Assembly (NCBI GenBank): GCA_964242895.1
Contig: CAXTBN010000007.1
Span: forward strand, 5,470-69,469
Direction of reading: 5' to 3'
DNA from: JASLDZ01 sp964242895
Lineage (GTDB): Bacteria; Pseudomonadota; Alphaproteobacteria; Caulobacterales; Caulobacteraceae
Length of the DNA stretch: 64,000 bases
The notes beneath the pieces are model-generated. The model worked only from the letters and a program-made list of their open reading frames with translations. It did no database searches and was not told where the DNA came from. Position 1 is the stretch's first letter; each line of letters opens with the position of its first letter. Position numbers and translations under genes: made by a program. Of the stretch, positions 1-7,832 are shown piece by piece.

Positions 1-381
1 GGCGACCGAGGACAGCCCGACGGCGTAGGTCCCCGGCTCGCCGACCTGCAGCGCCAGCAGCCCCGCGCGGCCGCCCGGGCCGGCCGGCCTGCCGGGCGCC
101 GACGCGTAGGCGACGCCGTCCGCGGGCCGGAGCGTGGCGTCCACGCCCTTGCCGACCGACAGGATCGCAGGCGCAGGCACGGCGGACGAGGCGGCGGCCG
201 TCACCGGCGTGCGCGCAGCCCAGCCGGCCAGGGCGGGCGGCAGCGACGGCGTCCCGGCCGGGCAGCTCTCGGGCGCGGGCATGGCCCCCATGCCCGGCTG
301 CGGCGGGGGCGTCTCGGCGGTGGGCGGCGGGACGGGCGCGGCGAGGACGGCGGCCAGCAACTGCCCGATCAGCGACACCAC
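1..381 (-). CDS. secreted protein of unknown function, partial (3' end outside window)
   Basis: Open frame read from a GTG at 381 to the window edge (127 codons, no stop). The N-terminus has a hydrophobic stretch (LIGQLLAAVLAAPV) followed by a Pro-rich linker and one Cys, so it is probably exported. It then shows a small beta-rich pattern (LPPALAGWAARTPV ... VGKGVDATLRPADGVAYA ... GEPGTYAVGLSSVA). This resembles a family of small periplasmic proteins of unknown role seen beside OprP-type porins in Caulobacterales and sphingomonads; that is recall, not a search. It follows the ModA-like gene by 7 nt, so it is probably the last gene seen of a porin-modA operon. A second GTG directly after the first could be the true start. 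The function is not known. Confidence 0.6.
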   Translation of the reverse strand, partial: MVSLIGQLLAAVLAAPVPPPTAETPPPQPGMGAMPAPESCPAGTPSLPPALAGWAARTPVTAAASSAVPAPAILSVGKGVDATLRPADGVAYASAPGRPAGPGGRAGLLALQVGEPGTYAVGLSSVA

Positions 382-388
382 CTCGACC

Positions 389-1150
389 TCACTTCACCGC
401 GTAACCGTAGCGACGGATGATGGCCTTGGCCTCCGGACCTCTCAAGAACGCCAGGAAGCGGCGCGCGGCCGGGTTCTTGTCGCCCGTGAAGAGCAGGATC
501 GCGCCCTGGTCGATGGGCTTGTGCAGCGTCTCCGGCACGATCCAGCGCGAGCCGCCGGGGACGTTGATGACCTGGCTCAGCGCCACGAAGCCGAGCTCGG
601 CCGCGCCCGTGGCGGTGAACTGGTAGGCCTGCGTGATGGAGGCGCCCTGCACCACCTTGGGCTTCAGCGCCTGGTACACGCCCATCCGCGTCATCGTCTG
701 GATGGCCGCGGTCCCGTACGGCGCGCTCGCCGGGTCGGCGATGGCGATCTTCTGGAAGGCGCTCGGCTGGCGCAAGACGGCGCCCTGCCCGTCCACCAGC
801 CCCGGCCTCCGCGAGTAGAGCACCAGCGAGCCGGTGGCGTAGACGAAGCGGGTGCCGGGCACGCCCACGCCGTCCTGCTCGGCCTTCTGCGCCCGGTCCA
901 CGTCGGCCGACAGGAACACCTGGTACGGCGCCCCGCGGGTGATCTGCGTGTAGAACTGGCCCGACGCGCCGAAGCTCAGCACGGCGGAGTCGCCCGTGGC
1001 GCGCTTGAACGCGGCGGCGATCTCCTTGGCCGGCTCGGTGAAGTTGGCGGCGACGGCCACCGGCACATCGGCGGCGCGCGCGACGCCGGCGGTGAGAGCC
1101 AGGACGGCGAAGGCGGCGAAGGCCCGGCGGAGCATGGTCACGGGTCTCAC
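389..1150 (-). CDS. modA: ModA-like molybdate/oxyanion ABC transporter substrate-binding protein
   Basis: 253 residues, the usual ModA length. Residues 1-26 form a signal peptide (MLRRAFAAFAVLALTAGVARA), so the protein is periplasmic. The mature N-terminus (VPVAVAANFTEPAKEIAAAF), the SFGASGQFYTQI segment and the VFLSADVDRAQ segment match the ModA oxyanion-pocket region, and AELGFVALSQV matches the second lobe. It would capture molybdate or a similar oxyanion for an ABC permease. It starts 1 nt after the porin stop and is followed within 7 nt by another secreted protein, so the three are co-transcribed. No modB or modC is visible here; they may lie beyond the left edge or elsewhere. The oxyanion specificity is inferred from the family only. 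Confidence 0.85.
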   Translation of the reverse strand: MRPVTMLRRAFAAFAVLALTAGVARAADVPVAVAANFTEPAKEIAAAFKRATGDSAVLSFGASGQFYTQITRGAPYQVFLSADVDRAQKAEQDGVGVPGTRFVYATGSLVLYSRRPGLVDGQGAVLRQPSAFQKIAIADPASAPYGTAAIQTMTRMGVYQALKPKVVQGASITQAYQFTATGAAELGFVALSQVINVPGGSRWIVPETLHKPIDQGAILLFTGDKNPAARRFLAFLRGPEAKAIIRRYGYAVK

Positions 1151-1151
1151 C

Positions 1152-2834
1152 TCAGAACGCGAGCTGCGAGCGGATGGAGAAGGTGTTGTAGGCCTGTCCG
1201 ATCTGCGCCCCCACGGGAGTGACGAAGGTCGTGGCGTTGGGCGACAGGCGGGTCACGTCCACGTGCTGGTACTCGAGCACGAAGCGCACGATCGGGTTCA
1301 GGTACCAGTCGAGGGCGGTGGAGAAGATGCGCTGGTCGCCGCCCCGCACGGCGTCGGCGGGGGCCGCGCGCCCGGCCAGGCCCTTGTCCCAGTTCAGGTC
1401 GAGGTCTGAGTAGCGGAACGCCAGCTCCACCGCCCCGATCGTGCCGTGCAGCGGATCGAACGGATGGTCGACGGGCGGGCCGTCGAAGGCGAAGGTGTTG
1501 GTGTTGTACTTGCGGCGCTCGCCGGTGAGGATCCAGCTGCCCTCCACGTAGAAGCCGTGGAACTCCGGGTCGCTGAGCAGCGAGTTGCGGCGCTCGATGC
1601 CGTAGTGCTCGTACTCCCCCTGCACGAACAGGCTGCGCCACTGCACGGCCCCTTCGAAGCCGTAGGTGGAGGCGTGGACGGCGTCGATGGCGCCCGTCGA
1701 CACCAGGCGCGTGCCGTCGACGCGCAGCTCGGGGCGCTCCTGCAGGGTCACGGGGTACCGGGCCGTGCCCGCCGCCGTGTCCGGACCGCCGGCGTCGGCG
1801 ATCTGCGCGGCGTAGGAACCGTGGAAGCCTAAGTGCGTCAGCCAGTCGTCGTTCGTGAAGGGCAGCACCGCAGCCCGGCCGTTGAAGCCGAGCGCGGTGT
1901 CGAAGGCCTGCGCCGTGCCGCTGGCGGCCGAGTTGGCGATGCCGACCTGGCGCGAGGTGATGGCCGTGGACAGGAACCACCGGTCCGTCGCGGCCCACAG
2001 GCCCGCCCCCTCGCGGTAGTCGGCCCCGGTGATGGAGGCGCCCACGTCCGTGGTGTCGGGCCGCTCGAGGAAGGGCTGACCGTTGGTGGAGCCCTGGTCC
2101 TCCAGGCCCAGCCAGGGGCGGAAGGCGCCGATGCGCAGGTGGAACGGCTTGAGGCCGGAGTACTGCGCCCACAGCTCCTGCACGTGGCCGGCGTCCTCCA
2201 CGCCCGCGCCGCCGAAGTCGAACAGCACGTTGTACTCGAAGTCCCCGTACACCTTGCCGTCGATACCGATCCGGGCGCGGCGGAAAACGGTGCCGTCGTT
2301 CAGGTCGCGGGCGTGGGCGGTGTCGCCGGCCGCCGCGCCGCGTCGCAGATCGGTCGAGGCCGGGCCGGCGTGGTCCTGCAGGTAGTCGGCGGCGTCGAAC
2401 TGCATCACGCCGTGCAGGTTGGCGGTGAAGCGCCCGTCGGGGCTGGAGATCGACGGGCGGCCGGCCAGGATGCTCGCCCCGCCCACCGTGACCGTCGGCA
2501 CGGAGTCCGTGACCGGGCGGGGCGTGTCCGGCGAACTCGGGGCGGGCGAACCCGAACCCGAGTCGGCCAGCACGACGGCTCCGGCGCTGGCGGGCGCGCC
2601 CGCGGCGGGAGCTCCCGTAGCCGCAGCGGCGGTCGCTCCGGGTGCGGGCTGCTGGGCCTTGAGCTGGCGCACCTCGGCGATCAGGTCGCGGACCTGCCCC
2701 TCGAGAGTCTCGATCCGCGCGTCGCGGGCGTCCTCGCCGCGGCCGGTCGGAGCCTGGGCGGCTTGCGCACCCGTGGAGAGCGCCGCCAAGCACACGCCGA
2801 GCAGCAGCGCGCGAGCGCCCCTCGAATCCCTCAT
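1152..2834 (-). CDS. OprO/OprP-type porin with N-terminal coiled coil
   Basis: 560-residue outer-membrane porin. A signal peptide (about residues 1-25, cleavage near AQAAQA) is followed by a short heptad-like stretch (IETLEGQVRDLIAEVRQLKAQ, about 41-61), a Pro/Ala linker, and a barrel domain with features typical of phosphate-selective porins O and P: GRFTANLHGVMQFDAADY, RRARIGIDGKVYGDFEYNVLFDF, LKPFHLRIGAFRPW. It ends in a C-terminal Phe (SQLAF), the usual BAM recognition signal. It is followed after 1 nt by the ModA-like gene, so uptake of an anionic solute across both membranes is a reasonable guess, but the substrate is not proven. An inverted repeat lies 59-75 nt upstream of the ATG. Confidence 0.9.
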   Translation of the reverse strand: MRDSRGARALLLGVCLAALSTGAQAAQAPTGRGEDARDARIETLEGQVRDLIAEVRQLKAQQPAPGATAAAATGAPAAGAPASAGAVVLADSGSGSPAPSSPDTPRPVTDSVPTVTVGGASILAGRPSISSPDGRFTANLHGVMQFDAADYLQDHAGPASTDLRRGAAAGDTAHARDLNDGTVFRRARIGIDGKVYGDFEYNVLFDFGGAGVEDAGHVQELWAQYSGLKPFHLRIGAFRPWLGLEDQGSTNGQPFLERPDTTDVGASITGADYREGAGLWAATDRWFLSTAITSRQVGIANSAASGTAQAFDTALGFNGRAAVLPFTNDDWLTHLGFHGSYAAQIADAGGPDTAAGTARYPVTLQERPELRVDGTRLVSTGAIDAVHASTYGFEGAVQWRSLFVQGEYEHYGIERRNSLLSDPEFHGFYVEGSWILTGERRKYNTNTFAFDGPPVDHPFDPLHGTIGAVELAFRYSDLDLNWDKGLAGRAAPADAVRGGDQRIFSTALDWYLNPIVRFVLEYQHVDVTRLSPNATTFVTPVGAQIGQAYNTFSIRSQLAF

Positions 2835-2892
2835 AGCCCCGCCCCGAACGCCAACCCCCGAAGACGACTTGGCTATCTCCGCTCGAGAGCGC

Positions 2893-2909
2893 TGTAAAGC
2901 ACGGTTACA
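2893..2909. promoter_or_regulatory. inverted repeat upstream of the porin gene (possible operator)
   Basis: Perfect dyad TGTAA-N7-TTACA, flanked by GCGC on the left and AGCGC on the right, in the short space between the lipoprotein stop (2930) and the porin ATG (2834, minus strand). Its shape and position suit a dimeric regulator near the porin promoter. The regulator is unknown, and it does not match a Pho box. Confidence 0.35.
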
Positions 2910-2929
2910 TAGCGCCGCCTGCAGCGCTT

Positions 2930-3055
2930 CTAATGGTTGGGCGACTGGTCGGCGGGATCGGGGGAGGCGCGGCCGGGGCCGCCGGAGCCGCCCATGTCGG
3001 CGCAGGCCGACAGGACGAGGCCGCAGGCGGCGAGCATGATCATCAGCTTGGGCAT
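2930..3055 (-). CDS. very small lipoprotein (41 residues)
   Basis: Short frame opening MPKLMIMLAACGLVLSACAD. Residues 2-17 are hydrophobic and end in a lipobox (LSAC, Cys18), so it should be lipid-anchored after signal peptidase II cleavage. The 23-residue mature part is Gly/Pro/Asp-rich and low complexity. A GGAG sits six bases before the ATG. It lies 95 nt upstream of the porin on the same strand. Such tiny lipoproteins are common and uncharacterised; the clean lipobox and ribosome-binding site argue that it is real. It overlaps only spurious upstream extension of the divergent permease frame. Confidence 0.6.
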   Translation of the reverse strand: MPKLMIMLAACGLVLSACADMGGSGGPGRASPDPADQSPNH

Positions 3056-3181
3056 GGAATGCTCCGGGGAGTGCGGTCTGACTCCAACGCGCGAGCCGGT
3101 CGACGGCTCATCGCGACCGGGGGACACGCGCCCGTGCGCGGCCGCTTGCCAGGGTCGGCCGCTTACGCCCACGGTTCGACG

Positions 3182-4519
3182 GTGATCCCGGCCGCCGATC
3201 CCCTCCTCGCCCGCGACCGCGGCCTGCGCCGCGCGATCGGGCCGGTGGGGCTCGCCGCGGCGATCGTGAACGTGGTGGTCGGGGCGGGCGTGTTCGTGCT
3301 GCCGGCGGCCATGGCGCGGGCGGCGGGTCCGTCGGCGCCGTGGGCCTACGCGGCGTGCGCATTGGTCATGGGGGCGGTGGTGCTGTGCTGCGCGGAGGCG
3401 GGCAGCCGGGTGCCGACCTCCGGCGGTCTGTACGGCTACGTCGACGCGGCCTTCGGACCGCTGGCGGGGTTCGTCGCGGGCGTGCTGCTGTGGCTCAGCT
3501 GCGTGCTGGCGTGCGGCGGCATCGCCTCCGCGCTCGCCGACGGACTGGGACATCTGTCCCCCGCCCTGGCGACGCCGATGGCGCGCGCGGCCGTGATCGT
3601 GCTCGCCATCGGCGGACCCGCGGCGCTGAACCTGCTGGGCGCCGGGACGGCCTCCCGCGTGATCTCGGTGGCGACGGCGGTGAAGCTGCTGCCCCTGGCG
3701 GCGTTCGTGATCGTGGGCGCGCTGGCGGCCGGCGCGCCCGCCCATCCGGCGGCGGCGGCTCCCGCGGGGCTGGGCGGCGTCGGTCGGGCGGCGCTGCTGG
3801 CCCTGTTCGCCTTCCAGGGCATGGAGACGGCGCTGGGCGCCAGCGGCGAGGTCGACCGCCCGGCGCGCAACCTGCCGCTGGCGCTCGCGGGCGCCATGGC
3901 TTTCGTGCTCGCGCTCTACGTGGGCGTGCAGGAGGTGGCGCAGCACCTGCTGGGCTCCGCCCTGGCCGCCTCGCCGGCGCCGCTGGCCGACGGGCTGGCG
4001 CGCGTGGACCCGACGCTCGGGCGCGTGGTGGCGGTGGGGGCGGCGGCGTCCATGGCGGCGTGGATCGGCAGCGACCTCCTGGGCGCGCCGCGGGTGCTGT
4101 TCGCCTTCGCCCGCGACGGCTACCTGCCGGCCTGGCTCGGGCGCGTGACAGGGAGCGGCCGGGCGCCCGGGCCGGCCATCGCCGTGCACGCGGCTGTCGC
4201 CGTCGTCCTCGCGCTTACGGGGGCGTTCGAGGCGCTCGCAGTTCTCTCGGTGCTCGCGGCCTGCGGCCTGTACATCGCCGCATGCCTGGCCGCCTGGCGG
4301 CTGGCGCGGCGCGGGGTGGCCGAGCTCGGGCCGCCGCTGCGCCTGCCCGGCCTGCCTGTCGCCGTCGTGCTGGGCGTGGCGGGCATGGGGGCGGCCGTGG
4401 CGCTGGCGCGGCCCGTGGAGATCGCCGGGCTGCTCGCGGCCACGGCGGTGTCGGCCGGCCTCTACGCGCTGCGGCCGCGCCGGAAGGTCGCCGCCGCCGT
4501 CAGTGCGCCGCCGCCATGA
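3182..4519 (+). CDS. APC-superfamily amino acid permease
   Basis: 445 residues from the GTG at 3182, with about twelve hydrophobic segments. The first membrane helix carries the APC signature (IVNVVVGAGVFVLPAAMARAAG), followed by AEAGSRVPTSGGLYGYVDAAFG, which in this superfamily forms part of the substrate site. The internal FAFQGMETALGASGEVDRPARN motif is also typical (helix 6 to loop). It would import or exchange an amino acid or polyamine at the inner membrane. The frame stays open further upstream, but that extension overlaps the divergent lipoprotein and lacks permease-like sequence, so the GTG before IPAADPLLARDRG is preferred. Its last 20 nt overlap the convergent sugar permease. Confidence 0.85.
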   Translation: MIPAADPLLARDRGLRRAIGPVGLAAAIVNVVVGAGVFVLPAAMARAAGPSAPWAYAACALVMGAVVLCCAEAGSRVPTSGGLYGYVDAAFGPLAGFVAGVLLWLSCVLACGGIASALADGLGHLSPALATPMARAAVIVLAIGGPAALNLLGAGTASRVISVATAVKLLPLAAFVIVGALAAGAPAHPAAAAPAGLGGVGRAALLALFAFQGMETALGASGEVDRPARNLPLALAGAMAFVLALYVGVQEVAQHLLGSALAASPAPLADGLARVDPTLGRVVAVGAAASMAAWIGSDLLGAPRVLFAFARDGYLPAWLGRVTGSGRAPGPAIAVHAAVAVVLALTGAFEALAVLSVLAACGLYIAACLAAWRLARRGVAELGPPLRLPGLPVAVVLGVAGMGAAVALARPVEIAGLLAATAVSAGLYALRPRRKVAAAVSAPPP

Positions 4520-5822
4520 CCGGGGCGGCCCGGCTGCGCGCCGTGTACAGGCCGAACAGCAGGATCACCGCGTAGCACACGGCCGGCGCCCACAAGGCCC
4601 AGCGCAGGGTGGTGACGTCCGCCAGGTGGCCCGTGAGCGGGGGCAGCACCGCGCCGCCGCAGATGGCCACGCAGATCACGCCCGAGCCCTCCGCCGTGCG
4701 CGCCCCCAGGCCTTCGCTCGCGAGCGCGAACACGGTCGGGAACATGATGGAGTTGAACAGGCCGATCGCCAGCAGCGACCAGGCCGAGACCGCCCCCAAG
4801 CTCAGGCCCGACACCGCCAGCAGCGCCGCCGCCGCGGCCGCCGCGGCCGCCAGCACGCGCCCGGGCGGCGCCACGCGCAGCAGGTACGCGCCCATGAAGC
4901 GCCCCACCATCGCTCCGCCCCAGTAGAACGGCACGAGGGCGCCCGCGTCCTTGGGCGCGAGCCCGAGCGTGTCCGCCTGGCCGAGGTAGTTGACGATCAG
5001 CGAGCCCACCGCGACCTCGGCCCCCACGTACAGGAAGATGCACAGCGCGCCGAAGGCGAAGCGCGGGCGGGCCAGCAGGGTGAAGGCGGCGAACGGGTTC
5101 ACGCGTCCGGCCGGCGTCTCGGGCAGCCGCTTGCGCCGGCTCCACACCACCGCGGCCACCACCGCCAGGACGACCGCCAGCCCGATGTAGGCCAGCACGA
5201 TCACGTGCGTCGCGCCGGCGCGGAAGCGGTCCAGCGCCGCGCCGGACAGGTGGGTCGGGTCTCCCTTGGGGACCGCTCCCAGGATCAGCTTGGATCCCAC
5301 GTAGGGGAAGACGGTGGTGCCGACCGAGTTGAACGCCTGCGCGAAGGTCAGCCGGCTGTGCGCGGTGGACGGCTTGCCCAGGATGGAGATCAGCGGGTTG
5401 GCGACCACCTGCACGACCGTGATCCCCGCGGCCAGCACGAACAGGGCGGTCAGGAACATGGCGAACTGCGCCGAGGCGGACGCCGGCACGAACAGCAGGC
5501 ACCCGGCCATCATCAGCACCAGCCCGAGGGCCGCGGTGCGCATGTACCCCACTTGCCGGACCACCGCCGCCGCCGGGATCGATACGAGCAGGTAGGCGCC
5601 GAAGAAGGCAGACTGCACCAGCATCGCCTGCCCGTAGCTGAGCGTGAACAACCCCTTCAGCTTGGGGATGATGATGTCGTTGAGGCTGGTGATTCCGCCG
5701 AAGATGAAGAACAGCGCGAAGACGAACACCTGCAGGTCGGGCGCGTCCACCGTCGGCGCCTCGGGCGCGGCCGCGGAAGGCGACGGCGGGTCGCTGGAGG
5801 CGCCGGCCAGGGCCTCGGTCAT
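4500..5822 (-). CDS. FucP/GluP-type MFS sugar permease
   Basis: 440 residues, twelve predicted membrane helices. The segments FFIFGGITSLNDIIIPKLKG, LTLSYGQAMLVQSAFFGAYL and AGITVVQVVANPLISILG, followed by RLTFAQAFNSVGTTVFPY, are hallmark sequences of the fucose/glucose/galactose proton symporter branch (FucP, GluP, NagP-like). The likely substrate is a hexose or N-acetylhexosamine taken up with protons; which one cannot be read from the sequence. GGAGG sits five bases before the ATG. It is divergent from the retropepsin-TPR gene and its stop overlaps the amino acid permease tail by 20 nt, so both run into each other without a terminator. Confidence 0.88.
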   Translation of the reverse strand: MTEALAGASSDPPSPSAAAPEAPTVDAPDLQVFVFALFFIFGGITSLNDIIIPKLKGLFTLSYGQAMLVQSAFFGAYLLVSIPAAAVVRQVGYMRTAALGLVLMMAGCLLFVPASASAQFAMFLTALFVLAAGITVVQVVANPLISILGKPSTAHSRLTFAQAFNSVGTTVFPYVGSKLILGAVPKGDPTHLSGAALDRFRAGATHVIVLAYIGLAVVLAVVAAVVWSRRKRLPETPAGRVNPFAAFTLLARPRFAFGALCIFLYVGAEVAVGSLIVNYLGQADTLGLAPKDAGALVPFYWGGAMVGRFMGAYLLRVAPPGRVLAAAAAAAAALLAVSGLSLGAVSAWSLLAIGLFNSIMFPTVFALASEGLGARTAEGSGVICVAICGGAVLPPLTGHLADVTTLRWALWAPAVCYAVILLFGLYTARSRAAPVMAAAH

Positions 5823-5871
5823 GGTGCCTCCAGGCGACTAGCCGACCCTGGATCGGGCGGATCGCCGGCGA

Positions 5872-5900
5872 TTGCAACCCGGCCGCCGGTTGGCTCTAAT
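5872..5900 (+). promoter_or_regulatory. possible sigma-70 type promoter of the retropepsin-TPR gene
   Basis: TTGCAA (5872-5877), 17-nt spacer, TCTAAT (5895-5900). A transcript starting near 5907 would carry an AGGCGGAG ribosome-binding site seven bases before the GTG at 5933. It was assigned by eye. Confidence 0.35.
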
Positions 5901-5932
5901 CCGCTGACAAGACGTTCAGGCGGAGCGGCGGC

Positions 5933-7771
5933 GTGAGGCGGACGGGGGTGGTGCGCAGAGCCGCACAGGTGGCGGCGGTCATGGTCCTGGCGGCGGCGGC
6001 TCAGCCGGTGCGGGCGGCGTGCAGCCTCGGCAAGGAGGCCTCCCTGCCCGTCACCATGCTGGGGGCGGAGCCCACCGTCGAGGTGAAGCTCGACGGCAAG
6101 CCCGCGCGGCTGACCGTCGATTCGGGCGCGTTCTTCAGCACCCTGTCGCCCGCGGGCGCCGGCCAGCTCGGGCTCAGGACCTACCCCGCGCCCTTCGGCC
6201 TGCACGTGATGGGCGTGAACGGCGAGGCGGAGGTGTCCGCCACGAAGGTGGCGAGCTTCGGCCTCGCGGGCGTGCAGGTGCCAAACGTGGAGTTCCTGGT
6301 CGGCGGCGGCTCGCTGGACGGGGCCATGGGGCTGATGGGCCTGCTGGGCCGCAACGTGCTGAACGTCGCCGACGTCGAGTACGACCTGGCGCACGGGCAG
6401 TTGAACCTGCTCAAGCCGCAGGGCTGCGGGTCGCAGCCGCTCGCCTACTGGTCCTCCACGCCGCCCAGCGTGCTGGAGATGTCTCGGCGGAGCGACCGCG
6501 ACACCTCGGCCAGCGGCTACGTGAGGATCAACGGTCACGACCTGCGGGCCACGTTCGACACGGGATCGAACAGCTCCGTGCTGACCCGCGCCGGCGCCCG
6601 CAAGGCGGGCCTGAGCGTCGACGGGCCGGGCGCGGTGCGCGCCGGCTACACCACCGGGCTCGGCCGCAAGCGGCTGGCCAGCTGGATCGTGCCGGTGGAC
6701 TCGATCAAGGTCGGCGACGAGGAGATCAAGCATACAAAAGTGCGCGTCGGCGACCTGGAGATGGCCGATGTCGACATGCTGATCGGCGCCGACTTCTTCC
6801 TCTCCCACCACGTCTACATCGCCAACAGCCAGCGGCGCATCTACTTCACCTACAACGGCGGCCCGGTGTTCGACCTGTCGGTGAAGTCCAACGCCGCGCC
6901 GCCGCCAGAGCCGACCTCGACGGTGGCCGCGGCCTCGTCCCCCGGGGCCGGGGCCGGCGCTTCCGCCCCGGCCGCATCGGCTACGCCGACCACGGACGAG
7001 CCGACGGACGCGGACGGATACAGCCGACGCGGCCAGGCCTACGTGGCGCGGCGCGACTACGTCCACGCCCTGGCCGACCTGAGCCGCGCCGTGGAGCTGG
7101 CGCCGGACAACCCGCGCTACCTGCGGGAGCGGGCGCAGCTGCGGCTCGCCACGCGCCAGCCCTTCCTGGCCATGGCCGACCTCGACCAAGTGCTCAAGCT
7201 GACGCCGGACGACGCCGAGGCGCACCTGATCCGCGCGCGCCTGCGCGCCTCCGGCCGCGACCGCGCAGGAGAGGAGGCCGACGTCGACGCGGCGGACAAG
7301 GCCGCGCCTAAGCAGGCCGACCTGCGCATCGCCCTCGGCTCGTTCTACACGGCGCTGGACCGCTACGATCAGGCGGTGGCGCAGTACGACCAATGGCTGG
7401 CCGCGCACGCGGGCGACAGCCGCGAGCCGGCCGCGCTGAACGGCCGCTGCTGGGCGCGGGCGCTGGCCGGCCGCGAGCTCGACAAGGCGCAGCGCGACTG
7501 CGACGCCGCCCTGCGGCTTCAGCCGCGCACGCCCGCCTTCCTCGACAGCCGCGGCCTGGTGGAGCTGCGGCGCGGCGATCTGGACCGGGCCCGCGCGGAC
7601 TACGACACGGCGCTTCAGCTCCAGCCCAAGCTGGCGTTTGCGCTCTACGGCCGCGGCGTGGTGCGCACGCGCACGGGCGACGCGACGGGCGGACAGGCCG
7701 ACATAGCCGCGGCCGCCGCCGTCGACGCCCAAGTCGCCGAGCGCGCCCGTCGCGCAGGCGTCGCACCCTAA
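5933..7771 (+). CDS. secreted tandem retropepsin-like aspartic protease with TPR repeats
   Basis: 612 residues. The signal peptide ends near Ala29 (QPVRAA). Two clan-AA (retroviral-type) aspartic protease-like domains follow: the first has DSG at 63-65 (LTVDSGAFFSTLS), the second DTG at 209-211 (ATFDTGSNSSVLT) with a matching downstream segment MLIGADFF (about 283-290). An Ala/Pro linker (about 324-360) leads to a C-terminal TPR region (about 360-600; the pattern ALADLSRAVELAPDN recurs). Retropepsins need two DTG half-sites for one active site, so the tandem could form an intramolecular pair, as in pepsin. The first domain's DSG is a normal variant. The target is unknown; TPRs suggest a protein partner in the periplasm. 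Start GTG chosen from AGGCGGAG spacing. Confidence 0.85.
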   Translation: MRRTGVVRRAAQVAAVMVLAAAAQPVRAACSLGKEASLPVTMLGAEPTVEVKLDGKPARLTVDSGAFFSTLSPAGAGQLGLRTYPAPFGLHVMGVNGEAEVSATKVASFGLAGVQVPNVEFLVGGGSLDGAMGLMGLLGRNVLNVADVEYDLAHGQLNLLKPQGCGSQPLAYWSSTPPSVLEMSRRSDRDTSASGYVRINGHDLRATFDTGSNSSVLTRAGARKAGLSVDGPGAVRAGYTTGLGRKRLASWIVPVDSIKVGDEEIKHTKVRVGDLEMADVDMLIGADFFLSHHVYIANSQRRIYFTYNGGPVFDLSVKSNAAPPPEPTSTVAAASSPGAGAGASAPAASATPTTDEPTDADGYSRRGQAYVARRDYVHALADLSRAVELAPDNPRYLRERAQLRLATRQPFLAMADLDQVLKLTPDDAEAHLIRARLRASGRDRAGEEADVDAADKAAPKQADLRIALGSFYTALDRYDQAVAQYDQWLAAHAGDSREPAALNGRCWARALAGRELDKAQRDCDAALRLQPRTPAFLDSRGLVELRRGDLDRARADYDTALQLQPKLAFALYGRGVVRTRTGDATGGQADIAAAAAVDAQVAERARRAGVAP

Positions 7772-7832
7772 GCCAGGTCCGCGACGGCCCCGCGCGCTTG
7801 CGGACCTGCGCGGGACATCGCATCAGCGCGCC

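Noticed and set aside
2933..3181. Upstream part of the amino acid permease frame
   Set aside because: Open but with Gly/Arg-rich, non-permease sequence, and it overlaps the divergent lipoprotein and its ribosome-binding site.
5819..7732. 637-codon minus-strand frame opposite the retropepsin-TPR gene
   Set aside because: Same kind of GC-driven shadow; no hydrophobic or domain pattern, and the plus-strand gene has clear protease and TPR motifs with a ribosome-binding site.
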